DNA from: Hyphomicrobiales bacterium
GTDB lineage: Bacteria > Pseudomonadota > Alphaproteobacteria > Rhizobiales > Rhizobiaceae
NCBI GenBank assembly: GCA_900472625.1
Contig: UCIT01000007.1
Coordinates: 1-64,000 of the forward strand
Direction of reading: 5' to 3'
DNA length: 64,000 nucleotides
Below, in pieces: positions 35,632 through 44,097 of the stretch. Under the pieces are notes generated by a model. The model made no database searches and was not told the DNA's origin. It saw only the letters and a program-made list of their open reading frames with translations. Position numbers and translations under genes: made by a program. Position 1 is the stretch's first letter; each line of letters begins with the position of its first letter.

Positions 35632-37497
35632 ATGTCCATCAAGCAGCTCTCCGAAACGCTCATCAACCAGATCGCCGCCGGCGAGGTCATCGAACGACCG
35701 GCCAGTGCTGCGAAGGAACTGATCGAGAATGCGCTCGACGCCGGCGCGACGCGCATCGAGATCGCCACCTCGGGCGGCGGCAAGAGCCTTTTGCGCGTCT
35801 CCGACAACGGCTCGGGCATGGACGAGGCCGATCTCGAACTCGCCGTGCGCCGCCACTGCACCTCGAAGATCTCGACGACACTCGACGATATCCAAACGCT
35901 CGGCTTTCGCGGCGAGGCGCTGCCGTCGATCGGCTCGGTGGCGCGGTTGTCGATCTCCAGCCGCCGCCGGGACAGCGACGGCGGCGCCGAGATTGCGGTG
36001 GCCGGCGGCAAGCTGCAGCACCTGAGGCCGGCGGCGCTTAACCCCGGCACCATCGTTGAGGTACGCGACCTGTTCTTCGCGACACCGGCGCGGCTGAAAT
36101 TCCTGAAGACGGAAAAGGCCGAAGCTGCCGCGATCACCGAGATCGTCAAGCGCATGGCGATCGCATTTCCGCAGGTGCGCTTCGTCCTGTCAGGCACCGA
36201 CCGCACGACGCTGGAATTTCCGGCGACCGGCGACGACCATCTGGCGCGGATGGCGCAGATCCTCGGTAAGGATTTTCGCGACAACGCCATCGAGATCAAC
36301 GCCGAGCGCGAGGATGTGACACTGACCGGCTTTGCCGGCGTGCCGACCTTCAATCGCGGCAACGCGGCGCATCAATATGCCTTCGTCAACGGCCGGCCGG
36401 TGCAGGACAAGCTGGTGCTGTCGGCGATCCGTGGCGCCTATGCGGAGACAATCCCCTCCGGGCGCTATGCCGTGGCGGTGCTGTCGATCGGGCTCGATCC
36501 GGCGCTGGTCGACGTCAACGTGCATCCGGCGAAATCCGACGTGCGGTTCCGCGATCCGCAGCTGGTGCGCGGGCTGATCGTCGGCGCGATCCGCGAGGCC
36601 TTGGCGCGAGACGGCAGCCGGGCGGCGACTACGGGCGCCGACGGCATGCTGCGCGCCTTCCGCCCCGGCTTCCAGCCGAACGGCTATCGCGCGCCGCCAC
36701 AGCAACAGCCATGGAGCGCCGCTACCTCGCCGTCGCGCCCCTATGGCGCGACCGCCAATGGCGGTTTCGGCGAACGGCCACAGGCGTCCTTCGACGGTTT
36801 GACGATGCCGACGGCGCGGGCCGAGATGGCGCAAACCGAGACGTGGACGGCACCGGCGCCGCATGTGGCCGCTGCCGGATCGCCCATGCCGGCAACCGAG
36901 ACCGAAGCGCCGGCGCGGTTCCCCTTGGGCGCTGCGCGGGCGCAGATCCACGAGAACTACATCGTGGCGCAGACAGAGAACGGGCTTGTGATCGTCGATC
37001 AGCACGCCGCGCATGAGCGGCTGGTGTTCGAGGCGATGCGCAAGGCGCTGCATTCGAAGCGGCTGGCCTCGCAGGTTCTGCTGATCCCGGAGATCATCGA
37101 CCTGCCGGAAGAGGATTGCGACCGGCTGATGCAGTTTTCAGCCGAACTCGGCGAGCTGGGGCTGGCGATCGAGCGGTTCGGCCCGGGAGCGATCGCGGTG
37201 CGCGAGACGCCGGCGATGTTGGGCGAGGTCGATGCGCCAGGGCTGATCCGGCAACTGGCCGACGAGATCGCCGAATGGGACACCGCGTCCGGCCTGTCCG
37301 CCAAGCTGGAATATGTGGCGGCGACGATGGCGTGTCATGGATCGGTACGTTCGGGACGTCGGCTGCGGCCGGAGGAGATGAACGCGCTTCTGCGGCAGAT
37401 GGAGGTCACACCGGGCTCCGGCCAGTGCAATCACGGCCGTCCGACCTATATCGAGCTCAAGCTTTCCGACATCGAGCGGCTGTTCGGCCGGAGCTGA
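35632..37497 (+). CDS. mutL: DNA mismatch repair protein MutL with endonuclease motif
   Basis: MutL couples mismatch recognition by MutS to strand incision. The start at 35632 ([19 protein letters not shown]) gives 621 residues; upstream in-frame codons lack conservation. The GHKL ATPase motifs are '[28 protein letters not shown]', 'VSDNGSGMD' and '[13 protein letters not shown]'. The C-terminal domain holds the metal-dependent endonuclease motif [12 protein letters not shown], matching DQHA(X)2E(X)4E, plus '[11 protein letters not shown]' and 'CNHGRPT'. Incision by MutL itself is expected, as in bacteria without MutH. A variable Pro/Ala-rich linker lies at about 345-440. Confidence 0.96.
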   Translation: MSIKQLSETLINQIAAGEVIERPASAAKELIENALDAGATRIEIATSGGGKSLLRVSDNGSGMDEADLELAVRRHCTSKISTTLDDIQTLGFRGEALPSIGSVARLSISSRRRDSDGGAEIAVAGGKLQHLRPAALNPGTIVEVRDLFFATPARLKFLKTEKAEAAAITEIVKRMAIAFPQVRFVLSGTDRTTLEFPATGDDHLARMAQILGKDFRDNAIEINAEREDVTLTGFAGVPTFNRGNAAHQYAFVNGRPVQDKLVLSAIRGAYAETIPSGRYAVAVLSIGLDPALVDVNVHPAKSDVRFRDPQLVRGLIVGAIREALARDGSRAATTGADGMLRAFRPGFQPNGYRAPPQQQPWSAATSPSRPYGATANGGFGERPQASFDGLTMPTARAEMAQTETWTAPAPHVAAAGSPMPATETEAPARFPLGAARAQIHENYIVAQTENGLVIVDQHAAHERLVFEAMRKALHSKRLASQVLLIPEIIDLPEEDCDRLMQFSAELGELGLAIERFGPGAIAVRETPAMLGEVDAPGLIRQLADEIAEWDTASGLSAKLEYVAATMACHGSVRSGRRLRPEEMNALLRQMEVTPGSGQCNHGRPTYIELKLSDIERLFGRS

Positions 37498-37566
37498 AAA
37501 TGCTGGCAATGGCGATTGCGCCGGGTTATGGCAATCGGATGACAGCCGTCTTGAGGAATGGAGCGC

Positions 37567-37797
37567 ATGAACTTGTTTGAAGGAAACGGAAACCGCGAAG
37601 CGAAGATACGCTATCTCGATGCGGATTTTCAGATCCTATCGCCGGGTTCCTATGTCACCTGCGCCATATCAGGCAAGCAGATCCCGCTCGACGAATTGCG
37701 CTACTGGAGCGTCGCCCGGCAGGAACCTTATGCCGATGCCGTGTCCTCCTTCGAGGCCGACAAGCGCGCCGGCGTGCTGCCGAGCCAGAAGCGGTAG
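37567..37797 (+). CDS. DUF2093 domain protein
   Basis: This small protein (76 residues from the ATG at 37567; an ATG at 37558 would add three) has the DUF2093 sequence 'AKIRYLDADFQILSPGSYVTCAISGKQIPLDELRYWSVARQEPYADAVSSFE'. This family is nearly restricted to alphaproteobacteria and has no known function. The gagg at 37551-37554 has a better spacing for the 37567 start. It follows mutL by about 70 nt on the same strand. Confidence 0.88.
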   Translation: MNLFEGNGNREAKIRYLDADFQILSPGSYVTCAISGKQIPLDELRYWSVARQEPYADAVSSFEADKRAGVLPSQKR

Positions 37798-37876
37798 GCG
37801 CTCGGCCAAGACCGCAAACGCGATGTTGGCGCCCGGTCGCTGCTGTCAGCCGCGTATTCAAGCCAAGGGACAGGAC

Positions 37877-38653
37877 GTGACCTCTCTTCCACGCAGCCTG
37901 CTTGGCGCAGCCGTTACCCTCGTGATCGCATTTGCCGCAACCCCGCTGCTCGCTGCCGAGCGTTGCGCGCCGGAAACCGTTGACGGCACCGACTATGTGA
38001 TCTGCGGCGTCGCGCCCGGAAAGGACGATCTGCGGCTGTTCTGGAAGCGTGCGGATGGGGCGCCCTATCGCTATTTGCCTGATATCGCCGATGCCGTCCG
38101 GGCGGCGGGAAAGACGCTGGCATTCGCGGTCAATGCCGGCATGTATCACGAGGATTTCTCGCCGATCGGGCTCTATGTCGAGAACGGGCAGGAATTGCGT
38201 CCTGCTGCCACCATCAAGCCGCCCGCCGTCAGCGGTCCGGTGCCGAATTTCTACAAGGCGCCGAACGGCGTTTTCTATCTCGACGACAAGGGCGCCGGCA
38301 TCGTGCCGACCGAAACGTATGTGCAGCAGACGCACAAGGTGCGGCTGGCGACGCAATCCGGACCGATGCTGGTGATCGACGGCAAGATCAACCCGATCTT
38401 CATCGTCGGCTCGACCGATCGCACCCGCCGCAGCGGCGTCGGGGTCTGCGAGGATGGCATGGTGCGCATCGCGGTCAGCGACGATGCGGTGAATTTCCAC
38501 GATTTCGCACGGCTGTTTCGCGATCATCTGCAGTGCCGCAATGCACTGTTTCTCGATGGCGGCGGAGGGACTGGGCTGTACGACGCAGGCATGGGGCGCA
38601 GCGATGCGTCCTGGCATGGCGGATACGGGCCGGTGTTCGGGGTTGTGGAGTAG
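37877..38653 (+). CDS. exported phosphodiester glycosidase family protein (DUF2233/NAGPA)
   Basis: A GTG at 37877 after agggacagga gives 258 residues with a signal peptide (MTSLPRSLLGAAVTLVIAFAATPLLAA). The NAGPA-like fold is recognised by 'LAFAVNAGMYHEDFSPIGLYVENGQEL', 'GVFYLDDKGAGIVPTETY', 'TQSGPMLVIDGKINPIF', 'RRSGVGVCEDG' and the C-terminal 'ALFLDGGGGTGLYDAGMGR', which carries the catalytic Asp-Gly-Gly region. The human relative cleaves GlcNAc-1-phosphodiesters; in bacteria an envelope polysaccharide or teichoic-like phosphodiester is likely. Substrate is unknown. Confidence 0.85.
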   Translation: MTSLPRSLLGAAVTLVIAFAATPLLAAERCAPETVDGTDYVICGVAPGKDDLRLFWKRADGAPYRYLPDIADAVRAAGKTLAFAVNAGMYHEDFSPIGLYVENGQELRPAATIKPPAVSGPVPNFYKAPNGVFYLDDKGAGIVPTETYVQQTHKVRLATQSGPMLVIDGKINPIFIVGSTDRTRRSGVGVCEDGMVRIAVSDDAVNFHDFARLFRDHLQCRNALFLDGGGGTGLYDAGMGRSDASWHGGYGPVFGVVE

Positions 38654-38703
38654 CGGGCGGCGCTTCGGCGTTTTGTGGGGTTGGTAGAGCGCACGGCGTT
38701 CGT

Positions 38704-38860
38704 GGCACCCCCCTCTGTCCTGCCGGACATCTCCCCCTCAAGGGGGGAGATCGACTCGTGGTGAAGGCATTCGCAAACAGTCATCGTTGCAGCGAGCGGC
38801 AGCGCCCAGCCAATCTCCCCACCTGAGGGGGAGATGCCCGGCAGGGCAGAGGGCGGTGCC
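38704..38860. repeat. RIME-like palindromic intergenic element
   Basis: This 157-bp element is bounded by 37-nt arms (38704-38740 and 38824-38860) that match in 34 positions as inverted repeats. Inside each end is its own hairpin: ATCTCCCCC-TCAAG-GGGGGAGAT on the left and ATCTCCCC-ACCTGAG-GGGGAGAT on the right. Two palindromes at the ends of a 100-160 bp non-coding unit fit the Rhizobium-specific intergenic mosaic elements (RIME). It lies between two converging genes. Confidence 0.7.
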
Positions 38861-38883
38861 ACACGGCACACCGCCAACCATCG

Positions 38884-39687
38884 TTACACAGACAACCGCA
38901 TCCTGACATCCGCCGCCAGCGCCTGCATCCGGTCCACCGGCGCGTGGCCGATCAACATGAAGGCATGGGCGGGGGTGGCCCAGTAGACGACGTTCATGCC
39001 CTTGCGGCCTTCGACCCGCGGCGGCGCGGCGCCGTCGTCGGAGCGGACGATGCAGAGCGCCAGTGGGCCGGTCTCGGGGTCGAGATAGGCGATCTGGGCG
39101 AGCGGCTGGTCGTCATACTGCAACAGCAGGGCGCGCTTGAAATCGACATCCGGCAAGGCGATGGCCTCGGGCGGGAGCGGCAGGCCGAGCTTCGTTTCGA
39201 GCACGGCCAGCTGCGCGGCCTGCGCCGCATTTGACGGCACAGGGCCGGCCAGCGTGTCGGGGGTGTAGAGCGCGATGTATTCGGCAACGACGGCACGCCA
39301 TTCGCTGCCCTCATCGCCCTTCGCCAGCTGCCGCTTGACCCCGATGAAGGCGCGATCGGCGATGACGCCGGCCACCAGGCAGGCGGCGAGTGCGCCGAGA
39401 AAGCCACGACGACCGGCGACGGCAGGTGCCGGTTCGGATTTCGCAGATGCGGGGAGCGGTATCGCGGACAGCATCGCCTCAAGCGCCGCTTTCGGCGCTT
39501 GCGACAGCAGCGGCTCGAACGCCGCGCCGAAAGGTAGGCTGGCGCGCGACAGGAGCTCGAACCGCTCCGCCACGCGGGCGTCTGTCTGCACCAGCGCCTC
39601 GATGCGCGCCGCCTCGTCGGGCGCCAGTTCGCCGTCGATGAAGGCGGTCAGCTGCTCGTCGGAGGGGAATTGCGTGCTCTCGCTCAT
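38884..39687 (-). CDS. membrane-anchored anti-sigma factor
   Basis: The 267-residue protein has an N-terminal anti-sigma domain ('PSDEQLTAFIDGELAPDEAARIEALVQTDARVAERFELL', about 8-46). One membrane helix follows (FLGALAACLVAGVIADRAF, about 95-113), then a periplasmic C-terminal domain. The N-terminal domain lacks the HxxxCxxC zinc site of ZAS anti-sigmas. Its start overlaps the stop of the sigma gene in the sequence ATGA, so the pair is translationally coupled. It should hold the sigma factor at the membrane until a signal releases it. Confidence 0.85.
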   Translation of the reverse strand: MSESTQFPSDEQLTAFIDGELAPDEAARIEALVQTDARVAERFELLSRASLPFGAAFEPLLSQAPKAALEAMLSAIPLPASAKSEPAPAVAGRRGFLGALAACLVAGVIADRAFIGVKRQLAKGDEGSEWRAVVAEYIALYTPDTLAGPVPSNAAQAAQLAVLETKLGLPLPPEAIALPDVDFKRALLLQYDDQPLAQIAYLDPETGPLALCIVRSDDGAAPPRVEGRKGMNVVYWATPAHAFMLIGHAPVDRMQALAADVRMRLSV

Positions 39688-40301
39688 CGTCCGCCCTCCC
39701 CGGCCATAGTGCCAGTGACGCTACCGGAAAGCGTGGCGCGGGCGGCGGCCAGCCGGCTCATCACGGTTCCGATCGGGATATCCAGCACACCGGCCACCTC
39801 CTTGTAGGACAGTCCCTCGACATAGGCCAGAAACACGGCGACGCGCTGCGCTTCGGGAAGCGCGTCGACGAGCCGTAGCACCTGGTTTGCCATCACATGT
39901 GTCTCCGTCAGACCGGCACCGTCGATGACAAGCACCTCTTCGGCATCGACGAAACCCCGGCCCTGGCGGACGCGCCGGGAACGGATTTCGTTCAGCCAGA
40001 TCGAATTCAGGATCGAGAACAGCCAGCGATCCAGCCGCGTTCCCGATTGAAACTGTGGCGCCCGCTCCAGCGCGCGGACACAGGTCTGCTGCACCAGGTC
40101 GTCGGCCACGTCGCGGCGACGTGACAGGACCAGACCATAGCGCCAGAGCCGCGACAGATGGTCCGTCAGCCCGCTCCTGATCTCTGCTTCACTTGCGATG
40201 GCCACCTCCGCCACGGGTTTTGCCGCAGAGCCCGCCGGACCGGCCGGCAGGCTCCGTTTCGGACGACTATAGGCAGGAAACGGGGTGTGGGCGACAATCA
40301 T
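39684..40301 (-). CDS. ECF-type RNA polymerase sigma factor
   Basis: From the ATG at 40301 (MIVAHTPFPAYSRPKR) it is 205 residues. Region 2 spans about 60-115 ('HLSRLWRYGLVLSRRRDVADDLVQQTCVRALERAPQF...LDRWLFSILNSIWLNEIRSRR') and region 4 about 140-190 ('LPEAQRVAVFLAYVEGLSYKEVAGVLDIPIGTVMSRLAAARATL'). Region 3 is absent, as in ECF factors. Its group and target promoters are not evident from sequence alone. A secreted TPR gene precedes it by 37 nt and the anti-sigma gene overlaps its end. Confidence 0.9.
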   Translation of the reverse strand: MIVAHTPFPAYSRPKRSLPAGPAGSAAKPVAEVAIASEAEIRSGLTDHLSRLWRYGLVLSRRRDVADDLVQQTCVRALERAPQFQSGTRLDRWLFSILNSIWLNEIRSRRVRQGRGFVDAEEVLVIDGAGLTETHVMANQVLRLVDALPEAQRVAVFLAYVEGLSYKEVAGVLDIPIGTVMSRLAAARATLSGSVTGTMAGEGGR

Positions 40302-40338
40302 CGAAAAATTCCTGCTCGACACGCTTCCTGCTCTGCCG

Positions 40339-40884
40339 TCAGATCTTCGACGGATCGAGGATCGCTTCGTTGAGATCGCGATATTCCTCGCAGGTGGTGC
40401 CACACAGCGTCTTAATGGTGCTGAGCTGGTCCTTGGCAAGATCGACGCGGCCTTTGACCACATAGGCTTCGCCGAGATATTCGCGGACCTTGGCGTATTG
40501 CGGATCGAGCTTCACCGACTTCAGGTAATAGGAAATGCCCTCGTCGGTGCGGCCGAGCTTGCGGGTGGCGTAGCCGCGATAGTTCAGCGCCTCGGCGGTA
40601 TTGCCGTCCTTCAGCGTATCCAGCATGGCCAGCGCCTCGTCGTAGCGGCCGGCCTTGGCCAGCGAATAGGCGTAGTCGGTGCGGTTGTCGTCGGTGATGT
40701 TGGCGCTCGACTTCTTGACGCATTTCTGGGTCTTCTTGTCGTAGACCTCGCCCTTCTTGCAGGTGGGCATGGTGGCCTCGCCATTGTCGTCGCCGCCGGC
40801 GGCATAAACCGGCGCGGTGAAGGCAAAGGCGGCAATGGCGCCGCCGAGCAGGATGGAAGCGATCCGAACGGTTGCTGACGTCAT
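40339..40884 (-). CDS. exported TPR protein upstream of ECF sigma factor
   Basis: The 181-residue protein has a signal peptide (MTSATVRIASILLGGAIAAFAFTAPVYA, about 1-28). A short Cys-containing segment follows ('PTCKKGEVYDKKTQKCVKK', two cysteines that could form a disulfide). Three to four TPR-like units come next ('YAYSLAKAGRYDEALAMLDTLKDGNTAEALNYRGYATRKLGRTDEGISYYLKSVKLDPQYAKVREYLGEAYV'). It ends 37 nt before the sigma gene, so a three-gene operon is likely. It may sense or relay the envelope signal that frees the sigma factor (inference). Confidence 0.85.
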   Translation of the reverse strand: MTSATVRIASILLGGAIAAFAFTAPVYAAGGDDNGEATMPTCKKGEVYDKKTQKCVKKSSANITDDNRTDYAYSLAKAGRYDEALAMLDTLKDGNTAEALNYRGYATRKLGRTDEGISYYLKSVKLDPQYAKVREYLGEAYVVKGRVDLAKDQLSTIKTLCGTTCEEYRDLNEAILDPSKI

Positions 40885-41091
40885 GGAATATCTCCTCTTG
40901 AATGATAGGCTTGGACCATCGGGCTTCGACGATCGGGAAAACCGGGTTGCGGCGGATGAACACCGGGGCGTCGCATTTTATTCGGCGGTGCTGCCGATTT
41001 TTTCGATCACTGATTTGTGAGAAGCGGGCGGCGAATAAAGCCGGCGGTCAGGTGTTTGTCCTGCGCGTCGGGGGACGAAGAGGACATTGCC

Positions 41092-42144
41092 GTGAACCAT
41101 ACCGTCAAACTGCTGAGCCTCGCCTGTGCGGCGCCGGACCATATCATCACCCAGGCGGACGCCGCCGAAACCTCCGCGCGGCTGTTTTCCAGCCGGCTCA
41201 AGGATTTCGCCCATCTTGCACCCGTGTTCGACAATGCCGGCATCCGCACGCGCCATGCCGCGCGACCGCTGTCTTGGTTTACCGAGCCGCATGGATGGCA
41301 GGACCGGATGCAGGCCCATGGCGAGGAGGCCCGCAACCTTTTCCAGAAAACGGCGAGCCAAGCGCTGGCGCAGGCCGGGTTGAAGGGCGCGGACGTCGAT
41401 TGCATCGTCACTGTATCCTCAACCGGCATCGCCACACCGAGTCTCGATGCGCAACTCGCCGGCGCGATGGGCTTTCGCGCCGATGTCGAGCGCGTGCCGG
41501 TGTTCGGGCTCGGCTGTGCCGCCGGCGTTTCCGGCCTCGCGGTCGCGGCGCGGCTGGCGCGGGCGCGGCCGGGCGCGACGGTGCTGTTTGTCTCGATCGA
41601 GCTCTGCACGCTGGCCTTCCGGCTGGACGAGCTGACGCGGGCGAATATCATCGCCACCGCGCTGTTTGGCGACGGCGCCGCCGCCTGCGTGCTCCGGGCC
41701 GGGCCGGAGGGGATCGCCGAAGTGGAATCGACCGGCGAGCACCTGTTTCCCGATACGCTCGGCATCATGGGCTGGAAGATCGACGACAGCGGCTTCGGCA
41801 TCGTGCTGGCGCAATCGTTGCCGCCCTTCACCGAGAAGGAACTGGGACCGGCGGTGGATGGCATTCTTGCCCGCAACGGGCTCGCCCGCGGCGATATCGA
41901 CCGCTTCATCTGCCATCCCGGCGGAGCGCGGGTACTGGCGGCGCTGCAGACGGCGCTTGCCATCGATCCGGCCTCGCTCGACCATGAGCGCGCGGTGCTT
42001 TCTGAATACGGCAACATGTCGTCGCCGACGGTTCTCTTCGTGCTCGAACGGGTGTTGCGCGACGGGCTGCCGAACCGGGCGGCGATGATCGCCATGGGCC
42101 CGGGCTTTGCCGCCAGCTGCGTGACGCTCAGGAGGGTCGGCTGA
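41092..42144 (+). CDS. type III polyketide synthase (chalcone/stilbene synthase family)
   Basis: A GTG at 41092, 7 nt after agagga, gives 350 residues (VNHTVKLLSLACAAPDHIITQ). The catalytic triad is visible: Cys in 'VPVFGLGCAAGVSGLAVAARL', His in 'DIDRFICHPGGARVLAAL' and Asn in 'SEYGNMSSPTVLFVLERV'. Bacterial members extend acyl-CoA starters with malonyl-CoA to give alkylpyrones or alkylresorcinols. The gene shares one base with a downstream isoprenylcysteine-methyltransferase-like gene, the arrangement seen in alkylpyrone cassettes. The product is likely a membrane-associated phenolic or pyrone lipid. Confidence 0.93.
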   Translation: MNHTVKLLSLACAAPDHIITQADAAETSARLFSSRLKDFAHLAPVFDNAGIRTRHAARPLSWFTEPHGWQDRMQAHGEEARNLFQKTASQALAQAGLKGADVDCIVTVSSTGIATPSLDAQLAGAMGFRADVERVPVFGLGCAAGVSGLAVAARLARARPGATVLFVSIELCTLAFRLDELTRANIIATALFGDGAAACVLRAGPEGIAEVESTGEHLFPDTLGIMGWKIDDSGFGIVLAQSLPPFTEKELGPAVDGILARNGLARGDIDRFICHPGGARVLAALQTALAIDPASLDHERAVLSEYGNMSSPTVLFVLERVLRDGLPNRAAMIAMGPGFAASCVTLRRVG

Positions 42145-42644
42145 TGGAAGGGTCGATCGCCCTGTTGAGTTTCGTGACGCTGCAGCGGCTGACCGAACTC
42201 GTCATCGCCCGCCGTAACACCCGCGCGCTTCTAGCGCGCGGGGCAAGCGAGATCGGCGCCGCGCATTATCCCTACATGGTGGCGCTACACGCTGCATGGA
42301 TCGCCGGGCTGTGGCTGCTCGGGCCTGGCCGACCGGTGGTGCTCGGCTGGGTGGCGGTGTTCGCACTGCTGCAGCTCGGACGGCTGTGGGTGCTGGCGAC
42401 GCTGAACGGGCGGTGGACAACGCGGATCATCGTGCTGCCGGGGGCGCCGCTGGTGCGCGGCGGCCCCTACCGGTTCCTATCGCATCCCAATTATGCCGTC
42501 GTCATCGCCGAGATCGCGGTGCTGCCGCTGGCGCTCGGCATGCCCGTCTTCGCAGCGGTGTTCTCGGTGTTGAACGCGGCGATGCTGGCTGTGCGCATCG
42601 CGGCCGAGGGCCGGGCGTTGAAGGCGGCAATGTTTTTGAAATGA
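42144..42644 (+). CDS. isoprenylcysteine methyltransferase-like O-methyltransferase
   Basis: The 166-residue integral membrane protein has about four to five helices. The ICMT C-terminal signature is 'LVRGGPYRFLSHPNYAVVIAEIAVLPLALG', with the 'RHPNY'-type AdoMet site (here SHPNY). Its ATG overlaps the stop of the type III polyketide synthase, so the two are translationally coupled. In Bacillus the comparable pair makes alkylpyrones and methylates them, so O-methylation of a polyketide lipid rather than of a prenylated protein is the best inference. Confidence 0.85.
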   Translation: MEGSIALLSFVTLQRLTELVIARRNTRALLARGASEIGAAHYPYMVALHAAWIAGLWLLGPGRPVVLGWVAVFALLQLGRLWVLATLNGRWTTRIIVLPGAPLVRGGPYRFLSHPNYAVVIAEIAVLPLALGMPVFAAVFSVLNAAMLAVRIAAEGRALKAAMFLK

Positions 42645-42720
42645 ATGCGATTTTTCATTTGCGCGCGGCGCGGCGGAGGGGCATTTTCGATCGCAGAATG
42701 AGTTTGGATTTCGCGGAATT

Positions 42721-43968
42721 ATGACGAAGAACGTAATCGTGCTTGGCGCCGGCATCGTCGGCGTATCGACGGCCATCCACTTGCAGCGGCGCGGGCGACA
42801 GGTGACGCTTGTCGACCGCAAGGCGCCCGGCAACGGCACCTCCTTCGGCAATGCCGGGCTGATCCAGCGCGAGGGCGTCGTGCCCTACGGCTTTCCGCAG
42901 CAGCTCGGCGTGCTGATGCGCTATGCGCTCAACAATCGCGTCGACGCGCATTATCACCTCAAGGCGCTGCCGGGGCAGCTGTCGTTTCTGGCGCGCTACT
43001 GGTGGCACTCCAACGCCAAGCGCCACCAGATGATCTCGAAAGCCTACGCGCCGCTGATCGAGCATTCGATCTTAGAGCACCACGACCTGGTCGAGGCATC
43101 CGGCGCCCAACACCTGATCCGCAAGAACGGCTGGCTGGAAGTGTTCCGCACGGCCGAAAAGCGCGACGCTGAATTCACTGAAGCCGAGCGGCTGCAAACG
43201 GAGTTCGGCGTCGGCTTCGAGCGTCTCGACAGCACCGATCTGGCGCGGCTGGAGCCGGACCTTAACCTCGGCTTCGTCGGCGGGCTGAAGTGGCGCGATC
43301 CCTGGTCGGTCACCGATCCGCAGGTGCTGACGGCCACCTATCTCCGCTATTTCGAGAGCATCGGCGGACGCTTCGTGACAGGCGACGCCAACTCCTTCGG
43401 CAAGTTCGGCGCCGGCTGGAAGATCGCCACCGACGAGGGTCCCGTCGAGGCTGACGAGGCGGTGATGGCGCTCGGGCCATGGGCGGCGGTGGCCACCCGG
43501 CGCCTCGGCTACGCCTTCCCGCTCGGCGTCAAACGCGGCTACCACATGCATTATTCCGCCAAGGGCAATGCGGTGCTGAACAACACCGTGGCCGACACGG
43601 AACTCGGTTATCTCATGGCGCCGATGGCCGGCGGTATACGACTGACCACAGGCGCCGAATTCGCGGCAATCGACGCGCCGAAGACGCCGGTGCAGCTCGA
43701 CCGCGCCGAGGCGGTGGCGCGCGGGGTGTTCCCGCTCGGCGAACGGCTGGATCCGGAACCGTGGATGGGCGCCCGCCCCTGCACGCCCGACATGATGCCC
43801 ATCATCGGCAAGGCGCCGCGTCACGAGGGCCTGTGGTTCGCTTTCGGCCACGCGCATCATGGGCTGACACTCGGTCCGGTGACAGGCCGAGCGCTGGCGG
43901 AACAGATGACCGGCGAGAAGCCGTTCGTCGACATTTCCGCCTATTCGCCGAAGCGCTTCAATCCGTAA
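42721..43968 (+). CDS. FAD-dependent D-amino acid dehydrogenase-like oxidoreductase
   Basis: The 415-residue DAO-family flavoprotein opens with the FAD Rossmann motif 'VIVLGAGIVGVSTAIHLQRRGRQVTLVDRK'. It shows 'NGTSFGNAGLIQREGVVPYGFPQ' near the flavin and a C-terminal 'RPCTPDMMPIIGKAPRHEGLWFAFGHAHHGLTLGPVTGRALAEQM'. It resembles DadA, which oxidises D-amino acids, but glycine or hydroxyproline oxidases look similar. It is preceded by 76 nt after the methyltransferase gene and has no clear operon partners. Confidence 0.85.
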   Translation: MTKNVIVLGAGIVGVSTAIHLQRRGRQVTLVDRKAPGNGTSFGNAGLIQREGVVPYGFPQQLGVLMRYALNNRVDAHYHLKALPGQLSFLARYWWHSNAKRHQMISKAYAPLIEHSILEHHDLVEASGAQHLIRKNGWLEVFRTAEKRDAEFTEAERLQTEFGVGFERLDSTDLARLEPDLNLGFVGGLKWRDPWSVTDPQVLTATYLRYFESIGGRFVTGDANSFGKFGAGWKIATDEGPVEADEAVMALGPWAAVATRRLGYAFPLGVKRGYHMHYSAKGNAVLNNTVADTELGYLMAPMAGGIRLTTGAEFAAIDAPKTPVQLDRAEAVARGVFPLGERLDPEPWMGARPCTPDMMPIIGKAPRHEGLWFAFGHAHHGLTLGPVTGRALAEQMTGEKPFVDISAYSPKRFNP

Positions 43969-44097
43969 ATCTGTCGTTTTTCGTATTTAAGGTCGCGATA
44001 AGGACATGAATCCGCGATCATGGCGCACGATGAAATGCCATTCCTACACGAGTAGTGCGCTATCGGTTACAACACGGGAAACACTAGGAAATCTCCC

